This document shows, piece by piece, positions 35,812 to 47,403 of a stretch of DNA of 64,000 nucleotides; position 1 is the first letter of the stretch, and each line of letters starts with the position of its first letter. The notes beneath the pieces were generated by a model. It worked only from the letters and a program-made list of their open reading frames with translations. It was not told the origin of the DNA and searched no databases. Source of the stretch: Pseudoscleropodium purum (Eukaryota; Streptophyta; Bryopsida; Hypnales; Brachytheciaceae); assembly GCA_963969395.1 (NCBI GenBank), contig OZ017796.1, forward strand, positions 38,120,243-38,184,242. The letters run 5' to 3'. The position numbers and the translations under genes are program-made.

Positions 35812-37581
35812 ATGATGGCGGGGAGAAATGCTGCAACGCGAAAATGCCAGAAATCTACCCCGAGTGGTCGTCCCCTCGTGCCGAACTCTCGTGGCAATCC
35901 AGCCAGGAGTCTTATGCATCCTCACAAGGATGACGACGTATGCATTGTGGTGAGTGATTCGTCATACCCTGTGGTCACCACTAATAACCTGACTGAAAAA
36001 CAGGTTTCTTTTCCTTCTCTGAGGTTCATCTCTTGAATGATTTTATGTAGCTAGCTAGCTGTGATCAAGCGATCTCCTGTGATTATAATACTGTGACAAG
36101 TAAGTGAATGTGTTGTTCATGCCACGATTGTATTCAGTTTTCAGTAGAGAATCTCTTTCGAGTACTTATGTCTGCATGCACGCTTGCAGTAGGCTAGGAA
36201 ACGGACTGATCTTAACTCTGATAGTACTTAATGCCGGTTTCGTTCTCCTAATGCATGTCTTCCATATAGACATGAATCTAACTTATTGTGATACTTTATC
36301 ATGAGAGAAGTACTTAGATGCAATAGCCGTTCTAGCTGCAAGAGATGATTGTGTCTAGCTCTTGAGACCCACTTAGAACTATCTACTGTTTCCCTCACCA
36401 CCTGTCAACCGCAGGAAGTGCCTGAGGAACCACTTTCTCCAGGACGAATCTCGATGATTTTCGCCAGGATCATTTCAAAGTTGACAAATAATTCCAGTAA
36501 AGAAACAGAGCTGAAGTTGGAAAGGGTATTGAAAGAGAAGACGACCCAAATCGATGAGCTGATGAGCACGCAAGCGACTCAGGACGATCACATCCATAAT
36601 TTGACGATCGATCTGGATAGGGCCAGTCGCAACATTCAAGAAATCCAAGCAGCAAGTGATAAGAAGGTGCAACAGCTCAAATCGATCATCGAGGAGAAGG
36701 AAAAAGATTTGGAGGCTAAGAAGGTCCACACAAGCCAGTTGAAGGCCAAGTGCCTGAAGCTGGAGGCGGAACTCACTCTGATTGAGCATAAAGCTGCGCA
36801 AGAGTCTCTAACGAGTGGTTCATACTCTGACGACCATGCGAATCCAGGCATGCTGGAGGGTGCTTGTAAGGCTGCGGAAAAGGCAACCGAGGCCCTGGCT
36901 AGGTTTTTGCACAACAACTCTGTGACGAAGGTCCTCTCACTCGGTTCACCAGAGTTGGAGCAGTTTGTTCGTCAAATTAGCCCTGCACACCCGGCGGAAT
37001 TTTCAAGACCAATCCAGGTGAAGTATGCCTGGGCTCACTGGATATGCCACCAAATGTTCCGGGATTTCGAACATGTCTTCTTCGACGCAGATGGAGGGCA
37101 TCTTACCTCACCCTTGGACCGCAAGAAACACGCATTAGAATGCTTTCAAGGCTTTCAGCAGAAGCAAAGTGTGTTCTCTTCGGATCTTTTTCAAGCGTTT
37201 TGTTCGAGGAAGTACAAAAGCGTGTTTCCTCCTGGGCTTGTACACCAAGCTCTAACCCCACCCGGTATCATCTGCAATGAGAATGGGCGGTTTCAAGGTG
37301 ACGGAGAACTGCATGCGCTATTCATGGACGTCGCAAAAGAGGTTTGGTTGCTTCACGGGCTGGCCTTCTCCTTCGACCCTCCAGCCAGCATTCTGAGGAT
37401 GGCGAGGGGGACAGCGTATGACAAGCAGTTCCACGAATCGGTGATCCATGTCGAGGATAACCGTGGAATGTCGGCCCAAATGGTGTCGCTCACGATCAGC
37501 CCGGCGTTTCGTGTCAGGAAGAGCATAATCCGAAGCCGGGTATTTTTGTGCAGCATCCCTCACAGCCCAACAAAGGCCTAA
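35812..37581 (+). CDS. DUF641 / GIL1-IRKI-type protein, paralogue B
   Basis: Two exons. Exon 1 starts at 35812 (MMAGRNAATRKCQ...). Exon 2 is 36415-37581, after an ACCGCAG acceptor. Exon 1 has two phase-0 donors: GTGAGT after 35949 (434 residues in all) or a weaker GTTTCT after 36003 (452 residues). A coiled coil with heptads (from about SKETELKLERVLKEKTTQID) precedes the conserved C-terminal domain: WAHWICHQMFRDFEHVFFDA, a LFQAFCSRKYKSVFPPG block, FMDVAKEVWLLHGLAFSFDP and the closing IIRSRVFL. The same gene architecture (short exon 1, one long exon 2) and motif order as paralogue A show a tandem duplication, but divergence is high and the coiled coil is shorter. The family belongs with plant GIL1/IRKI; molecular function is unknown. 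Confidence 0.75.
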
Positions 37582-40100
37582 ATGCAGCAATTAGCTAATC
37601 GAGCTTATGGTGCGGATGGACTGTACAGTACTTAGTGCGCTCTTAAGTTTTTGCTTTTTGAATCTTTTCCGGACATTGTGTTGGACAAGCATTGCTGCGA
37701 CATGAACCCTGCGCAGCGGATTTTTGCGTTGTAGCATTCAGTGAATCATACTCCAGAACTTCTTCCACACCATCCCGGTGATCGATCGTTGTTTTCACAA
37801 GTCTTGTAAAGTCGCAGCTTCAATACGTTTTACTCTATGACAATATTCAACAATGAGTGAAGTCGGTCACTGGTGTCATTGGGAATCGTAGACGGCCGAG
37901 GCTTCTAGTTAGGATGTTGGTGATCTTGTTTGTACTAGAATCAGTATACATGCAGTCAACTGGTGATCTCTTTTTCCCAACTTGAGACAGAATTCCTTCC
38001 AGAGTTGGAAATGGTAAACAATTTTTATGTTTTCTAGAGTTGGAATTCCTTGCACCTACTTTCATGATGTTCACTTCTGTAAGTAGGGAGAAACAACTTA
38101 GGACTAGTTATGTCTTGTTGTCAAACTAAAAGCAATCAAAAAGTTCAAGTCCAATTTCAAAATTAGCTTTTGAAGGTCAAAAAGACAGAAATCTACTTCC
38201 CCAATGTTTCATAGACCTCACCCTATAATTTTATTAACCAATAATTCTTTTATTCCTTTTGCAAATATTGCACACTTCCTTTTAGAATTTAAAAAAAAAA
38301 ATTGTTTTTTCTACAAATTTTGGCTGATTTTTGTACATTAAAGTCCACCCTTCAATTAGAACTTACTTCAAAACCTACAAAAAGAAAATTTTCTTTGACC
38401 TTGACAATCTATTTGTTGATTTTCCAAGTCATTGGCAACCATGGAAGAATATTTTACAATCTTCCCTACTACTTTTATAAGAAACAATCAATTTAGATAA
38501 GTTGAATATTATTGTGCCAAAAGCAAAATTTCTTTAACCTTAAAAATTTATTTGTTGTATTTTTTAGTCACTTATATCTATACAAGTATATTCTACAATC
38601 TACATCTTTACTTTGAATTAAATTGGAAACAATTAATCTGATTGAATTACTTGAATAATGTTGAGATAAACTTGGATATATTAAGAGTTTGTTATGTCAA
38701 TATGTATTCTTTAAATGACAAATTTAGAGATTTTTAGTACAATAGTACAAATCAAGTGATTTTCATTCATTATTCTTGTTGACATTTTGTTGATGGCTAT
38801 TCCACATCAAGTTTTAAGATTCAAGTGGTTAAAAAAATTTAGATTTTATATAAAGCCTAATTCCAAAATTATGATGGTTGGAAATAAATTAGCATATAGT
38901 ATAGTTTGGCAACTAGCGTTTTGTTGTTCAAATGTTATAATTTTGAAAATCAAATTCGACTCTTTAAGATTTTATTCAACTAATTAAATGAGCTCATCAA
39001 ATTTCATTTATCCTCTAATTTGAAATTCCAAATAAAAATCCTAAAAATAATTGGTAAAAATTAAATCATAGTACTAGGGCAAAAGCAAGGGTGTACTAAA
39101 ATTGATAAAAATACAATCATAAAAGTCCAATTCATTTTTTTGCATATGACCTCTAAATTTTTTGATTTTTTTAATGTATTTTTTTCATAATCTATTAAAG
39201 AAAAAGATGAAGAAATTAAAGATGCAACATTGAAAACAAATACAAATGAAATTGATAGACCTCTAAAAACCTCTTCATAATAAGATATTGAGATATGCTT
39301 TTTTTGTATCCCTAACTTTATCATTCTCTATAGCCATAGGTTTGACTTCAATTCCTTTAGAACTTAGAATTAATGGTTTTAAAATGACAAATTGAATGGA
39401 TCATACTATAAAAAAATAATGTAGATGGGTTCAAATTCTACATTATAAAAATTGATGAAGAATATTGGTCCTAAAATAAATAGATTTGAACAAAAGAAAG
39501 TCTATATAGAACATAGTCAAATTTGCTAAAAACCTAAATGCTATATTTAAATAAATTTAGAAAATCCACGGTAAAAAAAATGTTTTGAAAATATATACAA
39601 AAAACATCAACAAATTTCATAATGTTTTGCATGTATTTCTTATATTATATGCAAATCATTAGGACATGTAAGCAAAACATTGAAAAGTTTATGTCCTTTA
39701 GCATCAAGAGATCTCCAAATGTTTTGCAAACATAATTCACAATTGCATCTATAGTCTAAATTTAACTAATTCCTCATGACACAAAGTAGAGTACTTTCAA
39801 AATAGGCCGAAATTGCAAAGAATTTGAGCAATTTTTTTGCTCATTTATTATTGAAATTGGATAGAATGAATCCATAGAAGATTTTTAAAATTTTTATATT
39901 GAAAGTGAGCACTTCAAAAAATTTCAGATTACTTGCCCATCAGCCCATGTGGTTTAAGAGATATTGAAGTTTAAAATTTTATTTGGGTCAATGGATATGC
40001 AGGGTGGCACATTTTGAAGCAAGGTTCCTTTTTCTAGCAATTTATCGCCAAATTGTCAATCATGTAAACCACTATGCCTAACTCCCTCTCAAAATTAGGA
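37582..40100. other. AT-rich gene-free tract
   Basis: 3' flank of paralogue B followed by AT-rich DNA. I see no coding region, and no well-bounded repeat. Confidence 0.5.
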
Positions 40101-40119
40101 TTGACATGACATCCGGATG

Positions 40120-41570
40120 CTGGGTCTGTAGTGTCCATTGACATTTGGAAAAAATGTTTTGTTTTTTTAATCTGCCTTGCCTATCCACCATGCCATACGC
40201 AAGATCTATCCGCTAGATTTCAAGGCCTAGATCCATTTGGTGGACGGGGTGGATAGGACGGACTGTAGCAAACATTTTTTATTTTTATTTTTTGCCATCT
40301 GCCAACGAAGTCCACTATACCGTCTACCAAATCTGATGGCTCAAATCGGTTCGCATTTGCCGTCTGCAAGAACTAAAGGCTTAGATCTGTCTAATGGATG
40401 GGGTGGATAGTGCTGTTAAAGGTGGTCGACAACAATTTTTTTTTTTTTTTTTTCCGTTTGCCATGTCATCCACCAGAGTTGACGGATCAGATTTGTCTGC
40501 ATTTAAGGTCCGCAACATTTGAAGGCCTAAATCGGTCCGGTGGACAAGGTGGACGGCTGCAAAAAAAAATTCCGTCCATTGCTATTGTCCACTATGCCAT
40601 TTGCAAGATCTGACAGTGTAGATTTGTTCGGCAGACGGGTGGGTGGATGGGAAGGTCTGGCGAATAAGGTGGTCAAGCGGTTGGGGTAGTCAGGTGGACA
40701 CCAATTCAAACCAACAAAAAAACTTCTTTTGTCATTTGCGGCCTAAGTTTTTGGAATTTTAAGGCATATAATATACCATTAGAAAGGTCTTACAAATACC
40801 TTTTCAATGGTATATTACACGCCCCCAAACTCCAAAAACTCAAATTGCAAATGTTAGAAAAAGGTCGCAACAAATGTATTTTCAATGTCATAGCAGTTGT
40901 CCACCTAGCCGTTTGCTTGGCGGATGGGCAAACGGTAGATGGGCAGACACCAATTCAAACCAAAAAAAAAATTGTTTTTGTTGGTTTTGATTGGAGTCTG
41001 TCGTCTGCCCATCCGCCCAACCATCCGCTAAGCGGACAAGTAAACAGTTTTGCGAACAATTGATAGATGGACGCCAATCCAAACCAACAAAAAACTTCTT
41101 TTGTTGGTTTGGATTGGTGTCCGCCGTCTACCGTTTGCCCAGCTGTTTGCCAACCAGATAAGCAGACACCAATCCAAATCAACAAAAATCTTCTTTTGTC
41201 ATTTGCGATCTGAGTTTTTGGAATTTTGAGGCGTGTCATATACCATTGGAAAGGTCTTGGAAATACCTTTCCAATGGTATATTACACGCCACCAAAATCC
41301 AAAAACTCAGATCGCAAATGACAAAAGAAGTTTTTTGTTGGTTTAAATAGGCGTCCGCCCGTCTGCCGTCTACCTTGTCTGTCCGCCAAATCTAACGGCC
41401 TAGATTTGTTCGGTGGATGGGGCAAACGACACCCTTGGAAGGCGAACAAGATGAATCTATACCATCCACCTTATTCGTTTACCAAATCTGATAGCTGAGA
41501 TCTGTCTGCAATTGTCGTCTACAAGATATGACAGCTTAGATATGTCCGATGGATGGCATCGTCGGAAGGC
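40120..41570. repeat. Degenerate 80-110-bp repeats with large fold-back hairpins
   Basis: Repeated text resembling GTCCGCCAAATCTGACGGCC, then TAGATCTGTCCGGTGGATGG, occurs near 40300, 40460, 40580, 41370 and 41470. Embedded are near-perfect inverted repeats at 40696-40862, 41069-41122 (24-nt arms, 6-nt loop) and 41165-41354 (arms of about 90 nt). No coding capacity. Probably fold-back or MITE-derived DNA. Confidence 0.7.
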
Positions 41571-41574
41571 AAAT

Positions 41575-41858
41575 TGTTATGACTCGGATTCCAAAGTGCC
41601 TATTCTGCTAATGCTTCCTTGTAGATTTCATATCCGATTGCTATTCTCCAACTCAACCACTCCGAATTAATACTTCTCTTAATACAACCTAAACTAAGTA
41701 GGGATAAGAATATAAATGCGGTCAATTATAATATGTCGAAATACAAAAACATCTTCTTCCATTACAAATCAATCATAGAATCAACACAAAGAGATATTGA
41801 AGAAAATGACTCATCATTAGAAATAGTTCTTACATTAACGTATGTCAAGTGAGGGACA
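41575..41858 (-). mobile_element. Probable 3' LTR of the Ty3/gypsy element
   Basis: On the minus strand it reads TGTCCCTCACTTGACATACG at the start and AGTCATAACA at the end (TG...CA). It is directly preceded by a purine-rich tract, CAGTGAGGGGAGCAA (41859-41873), that fits a polypurine tract. It is 284 bp. The matching 5' LTR was not found in the window. Confidence 0.55.
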
Positions 41859-41903
41859 TTGCTCCCCTCACTGAGCTTAAGTTCAAGCTTTGGTCCACGA
41901 ACC

Positions 41904-42728
41904 CTAAATAACCGTCTTGTCCTCTACTAGTAAGACCCGCTTCCTATCTATTGTATAATCTTGTCCCTTGGAACAACGTGGTCGTAACATTACCTCCCTC
42001 CCTTTCAAGGCGTATAGCTCATGAATTGTCAAGTCGTTTGGTTTGGCCGCTTGTAGGTGACGCCTATAGAAGTTAGCTACTACATCAGAAGCATTTTGCA
42101 AATTAGTAGCCGGTTCCCAAGAATTCTCTTGAGGCCCATATCCTTCCTAAGCTACCAAGTATTGGAGTTTTCTCCATCTTCCTACCTGTCGAGAGTCTAA
42201 AATTCTATTCAATTCCCACTCCATGTCGCCTTCCGGGGTTACAGTGGGTGGCGGTGGTCTCTGTTGTTGACCCAAGATGGTATCAGGTCGATACCTCTCT
42301 AACAGTGATACATGAAACACATTGTGTATACGAAGATCCTTTGGTAGCCGAAGTTGATAAACCAAGTCAGAGAGTTTAGCAACAACGGGAAATGGCCCCC
42401 AAAACTTAGCTTCCAATTTTTTCATAGGCGTAGTTATAGAGATGTTATCGTGTCGAAGTAATACCTTGTCTCCTACTACAAATGATGGTTGTAGCTGTAC
42501 TCGTTGATCATAGTTGAGCTTGGCATGGTCACTTGCTATTTGGATCATAGTCTTTACCTCATCATATATTTCATTTAAGAGTTGAATCTTGTCCTGTGCC
42601 GTCGGAACACTTGAAGTTGTTGGTGTACCAATGGATAATGCTAGGTGATACCCGTAGGTGGCATAAAACGGTGAAAAACCTGTTGTTGAATGAATTGCAT
42701 TGTTGTAAGCAAACTCTACTATTGGAAG
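41904..42728 (-). pseudogene. Ty3/gypsy integrase C-terminus and chromodomain
   Basis: Contains EFAYNNAIHSTTGFSPFYAT, a GPF-type block (KFWGPFPVVAKL) and RIHNVFHVSLLERY, ending in a chromodomain with RILDSRQVGRWRKLQYLV and SWEPATNLQNA. A TAG at 42147-42149 interrupts the chromodomain at its conserved Lys-Trp position, so the tail (42146-41904) is out of reach. Chromodomains direct integration to heterochromatin in this group. Confidence 0.85.
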
Positions 42729-43107
42729 TAGGGTTGACGAATCTCTACGTCCGCCCCAAAATAGCATCCGTAACCTGAACGTCCGGACGCACGGAAGCCA
42801 GCGGACATAGCGTCCCTCTCGCCATCGGAAGGCGGACAGGGGCGGACGGGGGCGGACAGGGGCAAACAGACGAGGTGGACGAACGGGCGGACGAGGGCGG
42901 ACGGGGGCGGACGGGCAGGGGTGGACTGGGGCGGACGGGCGAGGGCGGACTGGGGCGGTCAGGGTGGGGCGGGGCGGACAGGGCGGGACGGGGCGGGCAG
43001 GGCGGATGGGCGGACGGGGTAGACGGCATCCGCGAATGTCAGTGGATGCTGCGGACATAGCGTTCGCATTCGGACGTCCCGGACGTCCGACCGTCCTGTC
43101 AACCCTG
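42729..43107. mobile_element. hAT-like element carrying a GC-rich minisatellite, inserted in the integrase
   Basis: Termini TAGGGTTGAC...GTCAACCCTG form 10-bp inverted repeats with one mismatch. The flanks ATTGGAAG (42721-42728) and ATTGGGAG (43108-43115) are an 8-bp target duplication with one mismatch, as in hAT elements. The interior (about 42780-43020) is a GC-rich minisatellite built on GGGGCGGACGG. The integrase reading frame is recognisable on both sides. No transposase. Confidence 0.8.
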
Positions 43108-43115
43108 ATTGGGAG

Positions 43116-43344
43116 GAGGTCTGACCAGTCATTTTGTCGCCGTGTTGTAAACATGTGAAGAAATTGCTCTAGAACCTAATTTACCCGTTTTGATTGACCA
43201 TCAAACTGTGGATGGAAAGTTGTTGTCAAAGCAAGTTGGATGCGAAGGAGTTCTTGTAAACGTTTCATAAATTTCGAAATGAACACCGGCCCACGGTCGG
43301 ATATAATTTCTTCTGGAATGCCATAATGTTCCCACATGTGGTGG
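43116..43344 (-). pseudogene. Ty3/gypsy integrase, core domain second half
   Basis: The minus strand reads through EHYGIPEEIISDRGPVF (carrying the second catalytic Asp) and a HPQFDGQSKR block, then an in-frame stop. In the conserved block following HPQ the expected catalytic Glu is replaced by Lys. The segment lies between two nested insertions. Confidence 0.75.
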
Positions 43345-43394
43345 TGTAGTCTTGTGAATTTTTCGATTTTGGATAATTTGCTGTGAATAGTGTG

Positions 43395-44647
43395 AATAGA
43401 GACAAATTGACAAAGAATTCACACAATAGAGTAGAAATGTAGACAAATTGCCAGATTAGAAAGGATGTAGAAAGAAACATAAAAGCTTTGAGATGGTAAA
43501 AGACAAGTTGACTCTATTTCGGGTTTGAATGGTTGTCTTTTAGTTTTGCATATAGGCAGGCAATTTGTCATTTTGTCTCTCTCACTTTCTTGGTTATCAT
43601 ATAGCTTTTGTAAATTGTCTTGTCTTCATGTACTTTGGAATTTCATAATAATATAATATTTCTTGTAAACAATTTGTCTATAAGCTTTGAATTTAGATCC
43701 AGTGATTGGACTAAATCGGGCAATTTATCAATTGCAGTCAAGATCCAGTGAATGGATCCTCTGAACTGTAAATCAGTTTAACAAATTGTCTTGAGCATCC
43801 AGTGATTGGATCTCTGCATTTGTTTGTGTCGAATTGTATGTTTGGTGAATTGTTTTGGATGTGTAAAATTGTAAAATTGACAATTTGTATATTTTGCTCC
43901 AGTGAGTGGACAGAGATACTTAGCAATTTGTCAGATATTGAACTGATTCTGTGACTGGTCTAAATTGTGGTGTTTGTTTTCAATGTGTATTTGGTTTCTT
44001 GATGCAAGTGGTGTGCAGATTTATTGTAATGAATATGTGGTTGTTTGAGTGGATTATGAGACAAATTGTCTATAATTAATTGTGCACTGATTGAGTTGTG
44101 TTTGTATGGATTTGTGGGAATTGTATAATGGTGGATCCATGTTTGGACAATTTGACTGATTTAGTGTTGTATCCTGAATGTATGAGTCGAATTGTCAAAT
44201 GTATTACTGCAAGTGAATGAATAACAATTTATCGGGGTTAGAAGACAATTTGTCTGTGGGACTGTCGTGAATCAAACGGAGCAGACGATTTGTCAATTAG
44301 TTGGAAATGCGGATGCTGTGGAGTTGGTGTGTGTAAAGACAATTTGCCGGAACCAGTGATGCAGGTCAACTGATCTCAGATAAGTTCCTGATGTATTTTA
44401 ATTTGTACTTTTGACCAATTGTCTTGTTAAGTTTATTTATAATTTTTGTGATTGCCTGGACTACTACAGTTTTATGAATTATGCAGAAAAGTAGTGTATC
44501 AGGGTTTTAGTATATGGCTGTGAAAAGACAAATTGTCAAGTCATAACTGTAATTATAATAAATAATTAAAACCAGTTTCAAAGAATTAAAAGTAATAAGA
44601 GACAAATTGTCTAAAGAATTTCAATGGTGAATTTGTCAAGTGGTGTA

Positions 44648-44702
<55 letters not shown>

Positions 44703-45600
44703 GTTGATGTGCGTAAAATTGGGAGATTAAAGAATTGGGATGCTGGAAGAACGGATCCAGGTATGACAATTTGACTTATTTTTATGCTGGTAATGTATGA
44801 AGTCAAATTGTCCGGAATATGTGTTGTGTAATTGAATCAGGAATTATGTGTGGATAGACCAGTTGTCCAAAATAGAATTAAATTTATTTATTTTATGACT
44901 GAATTGCTGAAATAATAATACAGTTGGTAGAATTGAAGCAAATTGTCTGAACTCTTGGTTGTTAGAGTGAATAACAACCGGGTCTCTAAAATGGACAATT
45001 TGTCTTGGGCCAGTTGATGCTGTTGAATATAGTATGGTCACAGTGGGCTTGTGTTAGAGACAAATTGCCGTAGTATTCAGATTTCACTGCAGACTGGGTA
45101 TAGGCAAATTGTTCTTATCAATTTAATTATTGAAAAAGGGTATTGTGCCTGGAATTAGTAGAAGAAATCAATATGTGGTAGAACAAATTGACTGAGTAAC
45201 AGATGGAGTAAATTGTGTGACAAATAGTTTTTGTTGATAGTTAGGTTAAAGTGCAAGAGTAGTTGTGATTATCATAATGTTGTGGTTATATGGATGGTGG
45301 GTTGGATAAATTGCCTTGTTGTTGTTGATGTTGTAAATTGTATTGCATCACACACTCATTCCCATTGCATTAGATAGAGACAATTTGTTGTAGAGGACTG
45401 GGACTTTGTGATACTCATTTAACTTAGTAATTTGGCTAGCTAAGTAGTGACTGGACAAATTGTCTTGGTAAAAAGCTTCACGGTAATTAATGAATATATA
45501 TATTATAAATGTGTATATGTAAATTGTTGCATTTAAAAGTCTAGATCATGCATGACAAATTGCTCTTATAAACCTGCCAAATTGTCTTGAAAATACCCCT
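43395..45600. repeat. Dispersed palindromic motif GACAA(A/T)TTGTC
   Basis: Perfect 11-mers at 44060-44070, 44244-44254, 44527-44537, 44601-44611, 44994-45004 and 45454-45464. Partial forms (ACAATTTG, CAAATTGTC and similar) recur roughly every 50-80 bases, about 40 by eye. A second motif, ATCCAGTGATTGGA, recurs near 43698, 43745, 43798 and 43902. Copies are dispersed, not tandem. Confidence 0.8.
44649..44696. repeat. (TA)n microsatellite
   Basis: About 23 uninterrupted TA units within the palindrome-rich element. Confidence 0.95.
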
Positions 45601-45862
45601 AGAATACTAGGCAGGACCGGGACAGCACTCATGCGTCCATAGCATTATTTAACGGACAAGCTACCAAATTCATCCTTGGGATATAAGAGTGTTTTACAAT
45701 TGATTTCTATAGTAAAATTGTTGATTAAATCCCATAACAATTTCGCTTACAAGTGACTTCTAGCTGTGAAACATTAGACTATTTGACCATTCCCTTTGAT
45801 TTTAGGACCCCTATACTTAGTCCTGGGTTTTGGGAAATAGACAAAATCTAGACTACAGGTGG

Positions 45863-46206
45863 AGATATAGATTGGCAGTCGCTGAAGAGTCCACCGTTTC
45901 AATAGTCGGAATGAAATACGCTAGTTTTGTGTTTTTGTCCAGAACAACCAAAATGGAGTCAGATCCATTGCTATTAGGCAGTTTGATAATGAAATCGGTT
46001 GTGACACATTTCCATAGAGCCTCTACCGCGGGAATGGGTTACAATAATCCATGTCGGGTGTGATGAGTAGGCTTCAAGCGTTGGTATAAATCACACCCAT
46101 TAACATACCAATGCATGTATTTTCGAAATGTTGGCCAATAAAAAGTTCTTGATACCAAGTCCACAGTTTTTGCTCTACCTTGATGTCCTGTCGTAGGTGC
46201 ATCATG
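45863..46206 (-). pseudogene. Ty3/gypsy integrase, zinc-binding region and first core half
   Basis: Continues from the RNase H ORF with GHQGRAKTVDLVSRTFYWP, the His/Cys zinc region, and then TTDFIIKLPNSNG with the first catalytic Asp. A TAA after the histidine-rich part and loss of one zinc Cys context show decay. It stops at the 43345-45857 insertion. Confidence 0.7.
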
Positions 46207-46969
46207 TCAAGAGCGCAATATTTGTCGTTGTATCTCATCATCATCCAATACATAAATCACATCCCCAAAATAGAGTACGCCGTCACTAATCTTGTAATCT
46301 TGAAAACGTCGACGAATATTCATTGGAGAGCGGTCAGGGTCATTAATAAAGAATGCCAATATTGGTTTAAGTGAGATATCCTCTCTTATGGCCCCTTTTA
46401 TGTGTTGAATGATTTTAACATCAGTCCAAATGAGATCGCATGCCTCCATTGTTGCTAATTTTAGTAGGGGCTTGGATTCTTCCAATGACTCTACTAATAT
46501 ATCGGGAGGTCTTGAAAGCATATCGGCACGGCCATTTAGTACCCTTGGCCGATGGTGAATTTCGAAATTGAATGCGGAAAGTTGCTCGGACCACCGTGCT
46601 TGTCGTCGGTTTAATTGTTTAGTTATTAAGAAGTGTTCCAAATTCTTATGGTCTGAAATCACCCAAATTAGATGTAGTGAACCTTCTAGGTAGACCCGCC
46701 ATTCTTGAAATGCCAGCACAATATTGAGCAATTCTTTGTCATATATGTCATAATTCTTCTCTGCCGGTTGCATTTTGGAACTCTGATAGGCGCATGGATG
46801 TAGATGCCCATCCTCCGCACGTTGTGATAAAATAGCTCCTATAGGCTATAGCGTTGTCTAAGGCATTTGTTTCGACGACAAATGGGAGTTGAAAATTAGG
46901 ATGAATTAATATCGGGGCCTCAATGAACCGAGACCTTAGCTCTTTGAATACTTCATCCGTTGAAGAGGT
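46207..46969 (-). pseudogene. Ty3/gypsy RNase H domain
   Basis: Two overlapping open frames (47014-46748 and 46773-46207), shifted relative to each other, cover the RNase [40 protein letters not shown], then [20 protein letters not shown] and [16 protein letters not shown]. The frame change near 46760 and the substitution at the first conserved Asp (VVETNA instead of the usual D-A-S/D-A-N type) indicate an inactive domain. The upstream end abuts the 46975-50248 insertion. Confidence 0.85.
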
Positions 46970-47228
46970 CCATTTGTCGCAGCTTAAAATTTTGATTTTC
47001 TTAGAATGCACCAAAATAGGAACGGAAACTAGCCATTAGTGAACCGGATCTGATTAGGTGAAGAAGGAAAACTCAAAACTAGCACAGAACATGAAGTAGT
47101 GGGCCTCTTAGATCTAATCCGGTCAGGAGTAACTATCGATGGAAACGGAATGCAACACGGATTAGGTCTAGGACCGGATTATGGGTGAACCGGATTCAAG
47201 ACGACCAAACCGGAAATGGTCCAGAGAC

Positions 47229-47235
47229 TATATAA
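47229..47235 (+). promoter_or_regulatory. TATA box of the element ORF
   Basis: TATATAA within CAGAGACTATATAAGGAGGA, 169 bases upstream of the ORF's ATG at 47404. Placement fits a promoter for the element's single gene. Confidence 0.5.
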
Positions 47236-47403
47236 GGAGGAGCCTTCGCAGTTGTACCCCCTTTTTTAGAAACTCGACCTTAAGCACGCGTTGTAGAGTT
47301 TTTGCGTTTGTGTGCTGCAGGCTTTGATTCCGGTTGAGATCGGAGAGAGAACGTGAGGAACGGGACGTGTGGCTAGGAGAGAGTGAGGTAGATTGGAGTG
47401 GGA

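Larger units (their letters stand above)
43345..45857. mobile_element. 2.5-kb non-coding TG...CA element with a GACAAATTGTC palindrome field
   Basis: Begins TGTAGTCTTGTG and ends AGACTACA (8-bp inverted termini with TG...CA). It is flanked by the exact 5-bp duplication GGTGG (43340-43344 and 45858-45862), inside the gypsy integrase. Five-base duplication plus TG...CA points to an LTR, perhaps solo; no internal direct-repeat pair was seen. No ORF above 65 codons. From about 43395 to 45600 it carries dozens of copies of GACAA(A/T)TTGTC and one-off variants, plus a (TA)n run. Confidence 0.75.

Noticed and set aside
42745..43154. Pro/Arg-rich open frames across the GC-rich minisatellites (also 53574-53771 and 56579-57064)
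   Set aside because: They arise from translating CGGACGG-type repeats that lack stops. No independent coding evidence.
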